The position numbers were made by a program, and so were the translations under genes. This document shows positions 27,056-36,308 of a DNA stretch of 64,000 nt, in pieces. The notes under the pieces are model-generated. The model was not told the DNA's origin and made no database searches. It saw only the letters and a program-made list of their open reading frames with translations. Origin of the DNA: Thermoguttaceae bacterium (GTDB lineage: Bacteria; Planctomycetota; Planctomycetia; Pirellulales; Thermoguttaceae); contig JAFQXE010000047.1 in the NCBI GenBank assembly GCA_017407125.1, positions 85,018 through 149,017 of the forward strand, read 5' to 3'. Every line of letters begins with the position of its first letter. The stretch's first letter is position 1.

Positions 27056-27554
27056 TCAGTGGTTTTGTGCGGGTCAACTCGTTCACGGATTTTACGGATT
27101 AAACGGATTGGCGCCGATTGGTTGTTCGTCGTTCCGACCGAATTTTCTCCCCTTACTAAAGTTTTTAGGAAAGGGGAGTTTGAGGGGAAGAACCTTTTTT
27201 TCAAAAAAGGTTTTCCCCTCATAAGGCTTGAAAAAACTTCCCTAAAAAGGGAGCCAGCTTGCTGGCGACCGAAAGTTTTTTCAAGGCGGCGGACGAAGTC
27301 CGCAAAAGAAGCCTCACGCAAAGTTCGCGAAGTCCGCAAAGAAATTTTTAAAACTTCGCGAACATCCTCCGCGTTTCCGCGGCTCCGCGTGAGTTTTTCC
27401 GGGGGCTAACATTTTGTTCGCCGTTACGTTCGCTTCGCTCACGCCCACGGGTTAACACCCGTGGCTCGCCTAAGCGTAATTCCGCTCCCGCTGGTCGCTC
27501 CATTACCGCCTTTCATTCAACACCTACCTCAAGATTTACAAGGAACCCTGCCTC
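27056..27554. repeat. Intergenic repeats with a long hairpin
   Basis: Includes TTCACGGATTTTACGGATT and a hairpin at 27182-27220 (GAGGGGAA...TTCCCCTC flanking an ACCTTTTT/AAAAAGGT core). It also includes TTCGCGAAGTCCGCAAAG, CTCCGCGTTTCCGCGG and the CGCTCCATTACCGCC block. I see no gene. The hairpin could end the sialidase transcript. Confidence 0.55.
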
Positions 27555-28478
27555 ATGAAACGTCGAGATTTTTTACGTATGACAGCGGCGGCGATGTTTG
27601 CCGCGGCTTCTTCCCCGTGGTCGGAATCGTGGGCGGACGAGCTGTCTGACCTGACGGACGCAACGAACGATTCCGTTCCGTTAGACGAGAATATCGTTGC
27701 GATCTTTTCCGATACGCATACCCAGGTTCCGATAACGACTCATCAGCCGCAGCGGTTGATACAATGCGTCAGGGCGGTTTTGAACATGAACCCGCGTCCG
27801 GCGAACCTGCTCATTTACGGCGACGTGGCGTATTTACAGGGCCGCGTTGAGGAATACCAGCTGTTCAAACGGATTATCGCCCCGATTGACAAAGCCGGGA
27901 TTAAATGGGAGGCGGCGATGGGCAACCACGACCGGCTCAAAAACTTCTACGAGGTGTTCCCGGAACGAAGAGAGAAAACGCCGCCTGTCGTCCACCGGTA
28001 CGTTCACGTCGTCAAAACGCCGCGGGCGGACTTCATCCTGCTGGACTCGTACATGCCAGAGCACGTCCGGGGCGAGATTCGTCCTGACCAGAGGGCGTGG
28101 CTGGAAGACCAGCTCAAGGCGTACGCCGGGACGACGAAATCGGTTTTCGTCGGCTGCCATCATCCGATTCACGAGACCGGGCTGCAGGATCTGCTGGCGT
28201 CATGTCCCAACTGCGCCGGGTTCATTCATGGGCACTGGCACCGCTGGTCGACTCACGCGGTTGAGAATCTGCCGACGCTGTGCTTCGGGTCAACCGGGCA
28301 TTGGGGCGACTGCGGCTACGCCTTGGGGCGCCTGTCGGAGAAGGACGCCTTGTTCGTTCCGTATATCGACGCGTTTATTATGCACGCCCTGGTTAAGAAA
28401 CCCATCCATGACGTGCCAGCGTACCTGAAACAACTCAATGAGAAGAAGGTACGCATGCCGTTTAGAATACACTCATAA
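27555..28478 (+). CDS. Tat-exported metallophosphoesterase, copy 1
   Basis: 307 residues. The start MKRRDFLRMTAAAMFAAA is a twin-arginine signal. Calcineurin-like motifs are all present: FSDTHTQ (D, H), YGDVAYL (GD), GNHDR, GCHHP and GHWHRW (final GHxH). These bind a two-metal centre and cleave phosphomono- or diesters. Export through Tat fits a folded metalloenzyme. It may release phosphate from host or polysaccharide-linked substrates (inferred). It is a tandem duplicate of the next gene, with ~60% identical residues by eye. Confidence 0.85.
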   Translation: MKRRDFLRMTAAAMFAAASSPWSESWADELSDLTDATNDSVPLDENIVAIFSDTHTQVPITTHQPQRLIQCVRAVLNMNPRPANLLIYGDVAYLQGRVEEYQLFKRIIAPIDKAGIKWEAAMGNHDRLKNFYEVFPERREKTPPVVHRYVHVVKTPRADFILLDSYMPEHVRGEIRPDQRAWLEDQLKAYAGTTKSVFVGCHHPIHETGLQDLLASCPNCAGFIHGHWHRWSTHAVENLPTLCFGSTGHWGDCGYALGRLSEKDALFVPYIDAFIMHALVKKPIHDVPAYLKQLNEKKVRMPFRIHS

Positions 28479-28523
28479 CTTCTGACTCAATAAACCACTT
28501 TTTCCAAAAGGAGACTAATACCA

Positions 28524-29450
28524 ATGAAACGTCGTGATTTTTTACGTATGACAGCGGCGGCGATGTTTGCCGCAGCTGCGTCGCCATGGTCAATAAGTTT
28601 GGCGGACGACCTGACAGATTTGCTGGATTCGACTGACGATTCCGTTCCGCGAGACATGAATATCGTTGCGTTCTTTTCCGATACGCACGTTCGCGTTCCG
28701 GAAACGCAGCCGGAGCCGCAGCGGCTTCTTAAGTGTATCAAAGCCGTCTTGAACATGAACCCGCGGCCTGCTACCCTGCTGTGTTACGGCGACATGGCGT
28801 TCAGCGCCGGCATTCCGGAAGAGTATCAGCTCTTTAAGAAGCTCATGGCTCCGATTGACAAAGCGGGGATTAAATGGGAAACGACGATGGGCAACCACGA
28901 CCGGCTCAATAATTTCTATGAGGCGTTCCCGGAACGAAAAGAGAGGAAGCCGCGGGTCAAGAAAAGATACGTTCATATTGTCCGCACGCACCGGGCAGAC
29001 TTTATTCTCCTGGATTCCTATATGGAAGGACAGGTTCGCGGAGAGATTCGTCGGGATCAGAGAGACTGGCTTATTGACAAGCTCAAGGAGTATATAGTCG
29101 CGACGAAGCCGGTTTTCGTCGGGTGCCATCATCTGCTCAACGAAACCAACTTGACGGATATTCTGCTGGAATGCCCCTGCTGTCCCGGATACCTTCATGG
29201 TCACGCTCACAAATGGATGGTCGAAACGGTCAAGGGGCTTCCGAGTCTCGGGTTCGCCGCGACCGGACCGTGGGGCGACCTGGGCTACGCCGTCGCCAAC
29301 CTGACCGCGACCGAAGCGACGTTCGTTCCGTTCGTTGACACGTATCTTACCCCCAGCTGGAGCAAGACGAAAATGGACGCTCAAGCCATGGAAGCGTACT
29401 TGAAGAAGATCGAAGGTCAGACGCTGGTTATGCCGTTTCGGAGGCAGTAG
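28524..29450 (+). CDS. Tat-exported metallophosphoesterase, copy 2
   Basis: 308 residues. The Tat signal (MKRRDFLRM) and most of the N-terminal half match copy 1. Metal sites: FSDTHVR, YGDMAFS, GNHDR, GCHHL and GHAHKW. An AAGGAG ribosome site lies 9 nt upstream. The 45-nt spacing from copy 1 suggests one transcript. The gene ends MPFRRQ with the TAG inside a GGCAGTA heptamer array. Confidence 0.85.
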   Translation: MKRRDFLRMTAAAMFAAAASPWSISLADDLTDLLDSTDDSVPRDMNIVAFFSDTHVRVPETQPEPQRLLKCIKAVLNMNPRPATLLCYGDMAFSAGIPEEYQLFKKLMAPIDKAGIKWETTMGNHDRLNNFYEAFPERKERKPRVKKRYVHIVRTHRADFILLDSYMEGQVRGEIRRDQRDWLIDKLKEYIVATKPVFVGCHHLLNETNLTDILLECPCCPGYLHGHAHKWMVETVKGLPSLGFAATGPWGDLGYAVANLTATEATFVPFVDTYLTPSWSKTKMDAQAMEAYLKKIEGQTLVMPFRRQ

Positions 29451-29630
29451 GCAGTAGGGAGTAGGGAGTAGGGAGTAGGGAGTAGGGAGTAGGGACGCAA
29501 GCGTGACATCTCGGGAGTGCGCTTGCGTCGGGGGAGTGCGGCGGCTTGACGCCGCCTTGTCCAATGACCCGCTAAAAACCTTGGATGAGCCCGGTTCGCG
29601 GGCGTTTCGCCCGCATAAGAAGCCTCACGC
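29443..29630. repeat. Heptamer array (GTAGGGA) and composite palindromic module
   Basis: GGCAGTA and then GTAGGGA heptamers (to about 29493) are followed by ACGCAAGCG, GGGAGTGCGGCGG, GGCGGCTTGACGCCGCC, TTGTCCAATGACCCGC and GCGGGCGTTTCGCCCGC. This is the same order as at 12601 and 19440. Confidence 0.8.
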
Positions 29631-29847
29631 AAAGTTCGCGAAGTTCGCAAAGTAATTTTAAGCCGCAAAGATCGCAAAGGACGCAAAGTAATTAATTGGA
29701 GAACGCTTGCGGCGGAAGCCTCCGAAAACCTCTTTCGCAGGAAAGCTCGCTCGAATAACTGGATCGCGGCTGTATCAGCCGCCAAAAAAATCTCACGCGG
29801 AGGCGCGGAGACGCGGAGGAGTTCGCGTGCGCTTCGCCCCCCCGCGC

Positions 29848-29927
29848 CTACTGCCTACTGCCTACTGCCTATTGCCTACTGCCTACTGCCTATTGCCTAC
29901 TGCCTACTGCCTATTGCCTACTGCCTA
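29848..29927. repeat. (CTACTGC)n heptamer array
   Basis: About eleven heptamers of CTACTGC/CTATTGC. It is the complement type of the array at 29443. It ends at CTAATTCCCC, just before the PEP-CTERM leader. Confidence 0.85.
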
Positions 29928-29970
29928 ATTCCCCCATTTTCTCAAAATTTTTCACTTTTTTTCAAAATTT

Positions 29971-30119
29971 TTCCCATTTAGCGCTTCACGATTGCAAAAA
30001 TGAGTGTATAATGTAATTAATGTAATAAAGCGATATTATTTTTGCGCCGGGACGTACCGTCGCAAAAGTCGTTTCAATAACCGTTTACCAGTTTTACCCA
30101 CTAGAGAAGGAGTAAAATA
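29971..30119 (+). promoter_or_regulatory. Promoter and 5' leader, copy 2
   Basis: TATAAT at 30007-30012 within GAGTGTATAATG. The ~100-nt leader with GCGCCGGGACGTACCG and CCACTAGAGAAGGAG is almost identical to 14886-15030. It drives the out-of-frame PEP-CTERM gene. Confidence 0.65.
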
Positions 30120-32599
30120 ATGGCTAACTCTAAAGACTGCTCATTCCTCCCCCCCCCCGCATTTTAACACGCGGAGTTTCTCTGTTAGCTTTTTTGGCTA
30201 TCCTGTGCGTTGGCTCTTTCACTCAGGCACAAACTACTTATTCCGATACGGGTACTCCTAATCCAATACCAACGGGAAATATCACTACAGACGCGATTTT
30301 TGACATTACAAATACCGCCACATATTCTAAAGTAATTTCTGGTTCTGGATACGTAACCAAAACCGGATCTGGAACGCTAACGTTTTCCGGCGCTAATACG
30401 TTTTCAGGAAATTTAACCATTTCTGGCGGAAAGTTGAATGCCTCTAGTGGAGCGAGCTTGGGTTCCAATTCGACAGGAAGAACAGTAACTGTCGGTAACG
30501 GGGCAGAACTCGTCTTTACCGTTAATAACGTAATTACGAACGCTCATAATGATCAAAATGTAACGTATGTTTTGGACGGCGGAAGAATTTCTAATTCGGG
30601 AAGCGTTTATAATTACCTTCAGAATCTTACAGTAAAAGACGGTGCAACGATCTACGCAGCTAATGGCTTGTCTGACTGGAAAGCCTTTAAGCTTCATAAT
30701 GTTAACGTTGTTCGCAACAGCGACGATTCCTCTGGAGCTGCCGTTGTTTTTTCTGCCAGTTCCAACGCTAACGCTACATTTGCTTTTGGAGCTAATAGCA
30801 GTACAATTCAAGAAGGAACTTCATCCTCGACAATCAACGTTGCAGAAATTACCAGCGCTAACGCGTCTGTTAACGACAACGTTTCCGACCTTGTAATTTC
30901 AGCCGTAATTGCAGATCCTTTATACGCTACCGGCTCTCCTTCAAAGGCAACAAAGATTGTAAAAACCGGCGCTGGTACGCTGGAAATATCAGGCTCTAAT
31001 ACGTTTACTGGACCGTTAGTCGTTGAAGAAGGGACTCTGAAAGTCTCTAAATCAACAAGTTTGGGCGCCAATTCAGCGGGAAAAACAATAACGGTTGGCA
31101 GCGGCGGAGAAATTGTCCTGGCTGTCAGTAACGTATTTACGGACGCTCATAACGATCAAAACGTAACATATATTTTGGACGGCGGAAGGATTTCGAATTC
31201 GGGAGCTGTTTATAATTACCTTCAAAACCTGACTCTCAAAGACGGAGCCAGCGTTTACGCGTCAGACGGTCATTCGCCATGGAACGCCTACAAGTTCTTT
31301 AACGTCAGCGTTGAACGAAACAGCGATGGAACCGCTGGGGAGCCAGTTGTATTTTCTGCCGACATGAATAAAGAGCATGCAACCTTTGCTTTCGGGGCGA
31401 AAAGTTCAGAAGCTGGAACAAAAACTGCGGTAATCTATGTTGAAGACATAACAAGTTCAAACGCCGCGGTTGTTGATAACGTTTCCGACCTTGTCATTTC
31501 AGGGATTATTGCGGATACGCTAACTAACAGCAACGGTACAACAGCGGCTGCCCCAATCGAAAAGACCGGAGCTGGCACTTTGGAATTTACTGCTACTAAT
31601 ACATACACCGGTACAACAACGATATCCGGCGGAACGCTCAAACTTTCTGGAGCCGGTACGTTGGGTACGGGCGATGTTACTAATAGCGGAACGCTGGAAT
31701 TTTACAATTCAACCGCGACTATTGCGCCTAATATTTCCGGCGCTGGCGATATTCTCGTTTCTGCTGGAACGGCGACCTTATCCGGGGCTGTTACCCAAAC
31801 CGGCGGAGCTACTACGCTGGCAGATGGTACAACCTTGAATATTGGCAATGCTTCAACACTCTATAACCTCGCTGTGGTCGACGAAAATGCTTCCGCTACT
31901 TTGAATATAACTGGTAATTTAACGCTTAATAACAGCGATGAGTCAACGTTTATCGGGTCGATTACCGCTCAGAAAATCACAGTTAATACCGCAAACGACG
32001 TTGCTTTGAAACTTTACGCAGGCGCTAATAATAAAGTTACTGCTGACAGCTTGACGGTTTCTTCCGGCGAGTTGGATTTCAAAGGTTACTTTGCTGGCAA
32101 TATTGAAGTTTTTAACGGCTCGGTTTTCTCGCCCGGCAATTCCATCGGGGAAGCCGACATTACTGGCAATATCACCTTTACAAGCGCGACCGCAGATTCA
32201 AACGGCGTTGCGTGGTTTGAGTTCGGCGAGTATGCCGACGGGGCAGAAGCAGGCGTAGATTACGACCTGTTTGTTATGCAAAGCAACGGTACTTTTACGG
32301 CTGACGACGGCGTGATTCTGCTGGACTTCGCAAATCACGACGCGGACAGCTGGGCGGCAGTGGGCAACGAATTCCAGTTGGTTTCCGGCGGCGGATTTGA
32401 CGCCAATGTCGATTATAACCCGTGGCTGGGGAATATGACAGATTTGTTCAAATTGGAAGGTCGAACCGCTGACGGCTTGTATCTGATTGGCATTAAAGCC
32501 GCCCCTGAACCCGGTTCTGGCGTTCCTGAACCGTCAACGTGGGCGCTATTAGCGCTGGGCGTTGTCGTGTTATTTCTGCGTAAGCGAGTTAGGAATTAG
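30120..32599 (+). CDS. Autotransporter-repeat PEP-CTERM surface protein, frame off at poly-C tract
   Basis: The ATG at 30120 (GGAGTAAAATAATG context, as in the sister gene) opens MANSKDCSFLPPPAF and then stops at TAA because the C tract is 10 long (30149-30158). With C11 the frame would continue as RILTRGVSLLAFLAIL...THAQTTY-like signal and an 800-residue body. A downstream TTG at 30194 could give a truncated start in the correct frame but lacks a ribosome site. The body has autotransporter-associated beta-strand repeats (TKTGSGTLTFSGANTFSGNLTI and relatives) and ends in VPEPSTWALLALGVVVLFL plus RKRVRN, a PEP-CTERM tag. It is likely a phase-variable surface protein currently off. A sequencing error in the homopolymer is possible. 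Confidence 0.7.
30149..30158 (+). repeat. Homopolymeric C10 tract, frame-breaking
   Basis: Ten C at the site where the sister gene has eleven. The frame reaches TAA three codons later. Confidence 0.85.
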
Positions 32600-32622
32600 G
32601 AGTGAGGAGTTAGAAGTTACGC
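32588..32622. repeat. GTTAGGA-type heptamer array at gene end
   Basis: Heptamers GTTAGGA/ATTAGGA/GTGAGGA supply the TAG stop of the surface protein gene, as at 16701. Confidence 0.75.
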
Positions 32623-32647
32623 TTAAATCGTAAAAGAATAAACGCTA

Positions 32648-32673
32648 AAGCGGGAGGAAACTCCCGCTTTTTT
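32648..32673 (+). terminator. Rho-independent terminator
   Basis: AAGCGGGAG / CTCCCGCTT stem, GAAA loop and T run, identical in stem to 16756-16787. Confidence 0.85.
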
Positions 32674-33362
32674 GTTGCAAGTTGCGCCTGCTTCTTTTTT
32701 AACACGAAATACACGAATGAAACGAAAAAGACGAAAGATTATTAAATATGGTTCATCCGACAAGTTGGTACTTTAGCTAAAAAGCGGGCATTTTGACCAT
32801 TCAAAAGCTTTTTAAACACGAAATGCACGAAACACACGAAATGATTTTTATAATCTTATTTTTCGTGATTTTCGTGTTTTTCGTGTTTAAAATTTTCTTC
32901 GGCGGCTGAAACAGCCGCGATCCAGAGGTGCGGGGCGGTTGTTCTGCGAATGAGGTTGTCCGTTGTATCAGCAATGCGGCAGGGGACTGCCGCGTGCCGG
33001 CTCACCGTTGTGCGTACGCAGGACAAACGTTTTGTTCGCCTAACGGCGAATGCGTAATTTCGCTCCCGATGGTCGCTCCATTACCGCCTTTCATTTCTTT
33101 GCGAACGTCCTCCGCATCTCCGCGGCTCCGCGTGAGATTTTACTGGCGCTTGCACATACCGTTTTGTTCGCCTGTCGGCGAATGCGTAATTCCGCTCCCG
33201 ATGGTCGCTCCATTACCGCCTTTCATTAATCGGCGAATCCGGCGTTAAATGGGTTCCCCTTTTCTGCCAAATTGGCAGAAGGGAAAAGTCTAAGATTTCT
33301 GTTAATATTGGGTTTGCGTTAATATACGTTGGGATTGGGTCTTTTTTGTTGGCGAATACCGA
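32674..33362. repeat. Long intergenic region with repeats
   Basis: Holds two ACACGAAATACACGAA-type arrays (32703-32870), the dispersed GGTTCATCCGACAAGTTGG (32751-32769), GGCGGCTGAAACAGCCGC and GCGGCAGGGGACTGCCGC. There are two copies of a TTTTGTTCGCC...CGCTCCATTACCGCCTTTC block (about 33030 and 33163). I see no gene. Confidence 0.6.
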
Positions 33363-33379
33363 TTGGCATAAAATTTGCA
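33363..33379 (+). promoter_or_regulatory. Candidate sigma-54 promoter upstream of groESL
   Basis: TTGGCATAAAATTTGCA matches the -24/-12 consensus, with GG and GC separated by exactly 10 nt. It lies about 300 nt before groES on the coding strand. No CIRCE inverted repeat is visible in this region. Confidence 0.45.
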
Positions 33380-33488
33380 CTTTAAGGGGACAACGTTATT
33401 TTTGGCGCCAGATTGGCGCTGGGGACGAAATGTTGATTTCCCCCGTACAATGACTAATATTATTCCGGCAAGTCCGTACCTGAAAAGC

Positions 33489-33610
33489 TGTTAGCTATTA
33501 GCCGCTAGCTGTTAGCTTGGGATTTATAGTTCTTAGCGTTTAAAGCTGGAAGCTAAGATAGAAAAGCTAAAGGCTAGAAGCTAGGAGCTAGAGGCTCACT
33601 CGCAACTCAG
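33489..33610. repeat. GCTAGAA/GCTATTA heptamer array
   Basis: Degenerate heptamers around GCTA/AGCT (for example CTATTAG, CTAGAAG, CTAGGAG, CTAGAGG) in the groES upstream region. A similar array is at 45181-45297. Confidence 0.7.
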
Positions 33611-33683
33611 GGCGCGCTGTTCGGAATACCAACTATCATATTACATAACCCATTTAACGCAAGTCTGTAAAGGAGTTTTAGAC

Positions 33684-33998
33684 ATGGCTAAAAAAGCAGC
33701 GGTAAAATCCATCGACCTTCAGCCTCTCGGAGAACATATTCTTGTCGAACGCGAAGACAGCAACACGGTAACCGCCGGCGGCATCGTTCTGCCGGATTCC
33801 GCTAAAGAGAAACCGTCTCGCGGCGTCGTTCTGGCGGTTGGAAACGGCAAATTGCTCAAGGACGGCTCTCGTTCCACGTTCCAGGTTAAGCCGGGCGACC
33901 GCGTTCTGTTTACCTCGTACGCCGGCATCGACGTCAAAGGGTACGATCGCGACCTGCTTATCATGTTCGAGTCAGACGTTCTGGCGGTAATCGAATAA
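33684..33998 (+). CDS. groES: Co-chaperonin GroES
   Basis: 104 residues. It has LQPLGEHILVEREDSNTVTAGGIVLPDSAKEKPSRGVVLAVGNG with the mobile-loop region, and KPGDRVLFTSYAGIDV near the C-terminus. It forms the heptameric lid of GroEL. AAGGAG lies 8-13 nt before the ATG. groEL follows 100 nt later, the classic order. Confidence 0.95.
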   Translation: MAKKAAVKSIDLQPLGEHILVEREDSNTVTAGGIVLPDSAKEKPSRGVVLAVGNGKLLKDGSRSTFQVKPGDRVLFTSYAGIDVKGYDRDLLIMFESDVLAVIE

Positions 33999-34098
33999 TA
34001 CGTTGTCTGCAATGGGCGTTTTCAGCGGGAGACGCGAGGACGCTCAACGCTCTCTAACTTCCCAATTTTAACAACAACACAACAGGAGAACATATACA

Positions 34099-35721
34099 AT
34101 GGCAAAGATGATTGCGTTCAATCAGGAAGCGCGCGACGCAATGCGACGCGGCGTTGAAAAGTTGGCAAAAGCGGTTAAGGTTACGCTCGGACCGCGAGGC
34201 CGCAACGTTATTATTCAGAAGAGCTTCGGCGCTCCGCTGGTAACCAAAGACGGCGTTACCGTCGCCAAGGAAATCGATCTGGAAGACGTCTACGAGAACA
34301 TGGGCGCCAAGATGGTTCGCGAAGTCGCCTCTAAAACCAACGACGTTGCCGGCGACGGCACAACCACCGCTACCATTCTGGCGGAAGCCATTTTCAACGA
34401 AGGACTTAAAGCCGTCGTTTCCGGCGTCAATCCGCTTCAGCTTAAACGCGGTTTGGACAAAGCCGTAGACGACGTCGTCGCCAAGCTGTCGGAAATGTCC
34501 ATCGCCATTAAAACGAAAAAAGAGATGTCTCAGGTTGGATCCATTGCCGCCAATAACGACAAGGAAATCGGAGACCTGCTGGCAGACGCCATGGAAAAGG
34601 TCGGCAAAGACGGCGTTATTACCGTCGATGAAGGCAAGTCCCTCAAAATGGACGTCGAATGGGTCGAAGGCATGCAGTTCGATCGCGGATACCTGTCTCC
34701 GTACTTCGTTTCCGATCCTCAGAAGATGGTCTGCGAACTGGAAGACGCCTACGTTCTGATTTACGAAAAGAAGATCAGCAACATCAAAGACATGCTCCCG
34801 GTTCTGGAAGCTGTCGTTCAGTCCGGCAAACCGTTGATGATCATTGCTGAAGACATCGACGGGGAAGCGCTGGCGACGCTGGTTATCAACCGTCTGCGCG
34901 GCACGTTCAAGGTCTGCGCTGTCAAGGCTCCCGGCTACGGCGATCGCCGCAAGGCCATGCTGGAAGACATTGCTATTCTGACCGGCGGAACGGCTATTTT
35001 TGAAAGCCTCGGCAAGACGCTCGAAAACGTTACTCTGGCTGACCTCGGCAGAGCCAAGAAGATTACTGTCGACAAAGACACCACCACCATCATCGACGGC
35101 GCTGGCAAGTCGGCTGACATCAAGGCGAGAGTCGAACAGCTTCGCCGCGAAATCGAAAAGGCGACTTCCGATTACGACAAGGAAAAGCTCGAAGAACGAC
35201 TGGCGAAACTGGTCGGCGGCGTTGCCAAAGTCAACGTTGGCGCGACTACCGAGTCCGAAATGAAACAGAAGAAGATGCGCGTCGAAGACGCCCTCAACGC
35301 GACCCGCGCAGCTGTCGAAGAAGGCATCCTGCCCGGCGGCGGCGTTGCTCTGGTTCGTGCGGCGAAAGCCTGCGCCCCTGACAAGAAGATGTCAGAAGAC
35401 GAAAAGATCGGGTACAACATCATTCTTCGCGCCTGCAAGTCCCCGCTGACTCAAATTGCCGACAATGCTGGCCAGGACGGCGGAATCGTCTGCGAGAAGG
35501 TTTCAGAAACCGAAGGGAACAACGGCTACAACGCTGCCACCGGCGTTTACGAAGACCTCGTTGCCGCAGGCGTTATCGACCCGACCAAGGTTACCCGCAC
35601 CGCATTGCAGAACGCTGCGTCCGTTGCGTCCATGCTGCTCACCTCCGACGCTTTGATTGCTGAAAAGCCGAAGCCGGAAGCTCCCGCGCCCGCCGCGCCG
35701 GACATGGGCGGAATGTATTAA
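34099..35721 (+). CDS. groEL: Chaperonin GroEL (60 kDa)
   Basis: 540 residues, full length. Signatures: VKVTLGPRGRNVIIQKSFG, KDGVTVAKEIDLEDVYENMGAKMVREVASKTNDVAGDGTTTATILA (ATP site, D-G-T-T-T), AAVEEGILPGGGVALVRA and a short C-terminal PDMGGMY tail. It makes the double-ring folding chamber with GroES. AGGAG lies 12 nt before the ATG. Codon use is enriched in preferred codons, as expected for high expression. Confidence 0.97.
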   Translation: MAKMIAFNQEARDAMRRGVEKLAKAVKVTLGPRGRNVIIQKSFGAPLVTKDGVTVAKEIDLEDVYENMGAKMVREVASKTNDVAGDGTTTATILAEAIFNEGLKAVVSGVNPLQLKRGLDKAVDDVVAKLSEMSIAIKTKKEMSQVGSIAANNDKEIGDLLADAMEKVGKDGVITVDEGKSLKMDVEWVEGMQFDRGYLSPYFVSDPQKMVCELEDAYVLIYEKKISNIKDMLPVLEAVVQSGKPLMIIAEDIDGEALATLVINRLRGTFKVCAVKAPGYGDRRKAMLEDIAILTGGTAIFESLGKTLENVTLADLGRAKKITVDKDTTTIIDGAGKSADIKARVEQLRREIEKATSDYDKEKLEERLAKLVGGVAKVNVGATTESEMKQKKMRVEDALNATRAAVEEGILPGGGVALVRAAKACAPDKKMSEDEKIGYNIILRACKSPLTQIADNAGQDGGIVCEKVSETEGNNGYNAATGVYEDLVAAGVIDPTKVTRTALQNAASVASMLLTSDALIAEKPKPEAPAPAAPDMGGMY

Positions 35722-35823
35722 TCTGCGCCGCAAGGCGGTCAGAACGCTCTGTAACAACTGACCGCCTCTGAATTCTGTCGAGTTCCAAAGCGGATTGTAT
35801 AAAACACACGCTTGGAGGAATGG

Positions 35824-35868
35824 AACTGTTAATCCCGGGAGACGTCAAAATCTCCCGGGCAGTTTTTT
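35824..35868 (+). terminator. Rho-independent terminator of groESL
   Basis: AACTG...CCCGGGAGA / TCTCCCGGG...CAGTT stem followed by six T. Confidence 0.85.
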
Positions 35869-35974
35869 AAACGCGTCTTGTTGAGATTATGGGGACTCTG
35901 CCGGGGAGTAGACTACCACAGAGACTAACTTATCGGATAAGCCAACATTTTCTTAAAATATTTAATATATTGTA

Positions 35975-36004
35975 TTGACAAAATAATACAATCTGATAGA
36001 TTAT
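35975..36004 (+). promoter_or_regulatory. Candidate sigma-70 promoter
   Basis: TTGACA at 35975-35980, with TAGATT (16-nt spacer) or GATTAT (18-nt spacer) as -10. It would give a ~300-nt leader before the FGE-like gene. Confidence 0.45.
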
Positions 36005-36009
36005 ATATA

Positions 36010-36308
36010 AATTTGGTTTATTGATCAAAAAGAGTTTTTGCTCTAACAGTTTGGAACCGGCAATATCTTATACGTTATTTAGCGATAATTGCGTTCTTGT
36101 AAAACAGGGTGCGCGTATTACGTATATTTCAAAGCAAAGCAGAGCGATTTCGACTCTTCGTTCGGGAGTCGCTTAGAGTCTGTTTTTTGCAGGTTATTGC
36201 AGACTTCCGTATCGGGATAAGACAGACGCTTTCCATTTGCATTTCGTAACAATGGCAACGTCTTCAGCATTTTACTTTAATCTCTAACCCTTAAAGATAG
36301 CGCCTATC
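36010..36308 (+). other. Long leader with hairpins, possible RNA element
   Basis: No gene is seen. Two hairpins lie close together: CGACTC/GAGTCG (36151-36171) and AGTCTG/CAGACT (36177-36205) with a TTTTTT in its loop. They could be a regulatory leader or a small RNA; I cannot assign a class. Confidence 0.3.

Noticed and set aside
33489..33683. CIRCE operator upstream of groES
   Set aside because: No TTAGCACTC-N9-GAGTGCTAA; the inverted look comes from heptamer arrays.
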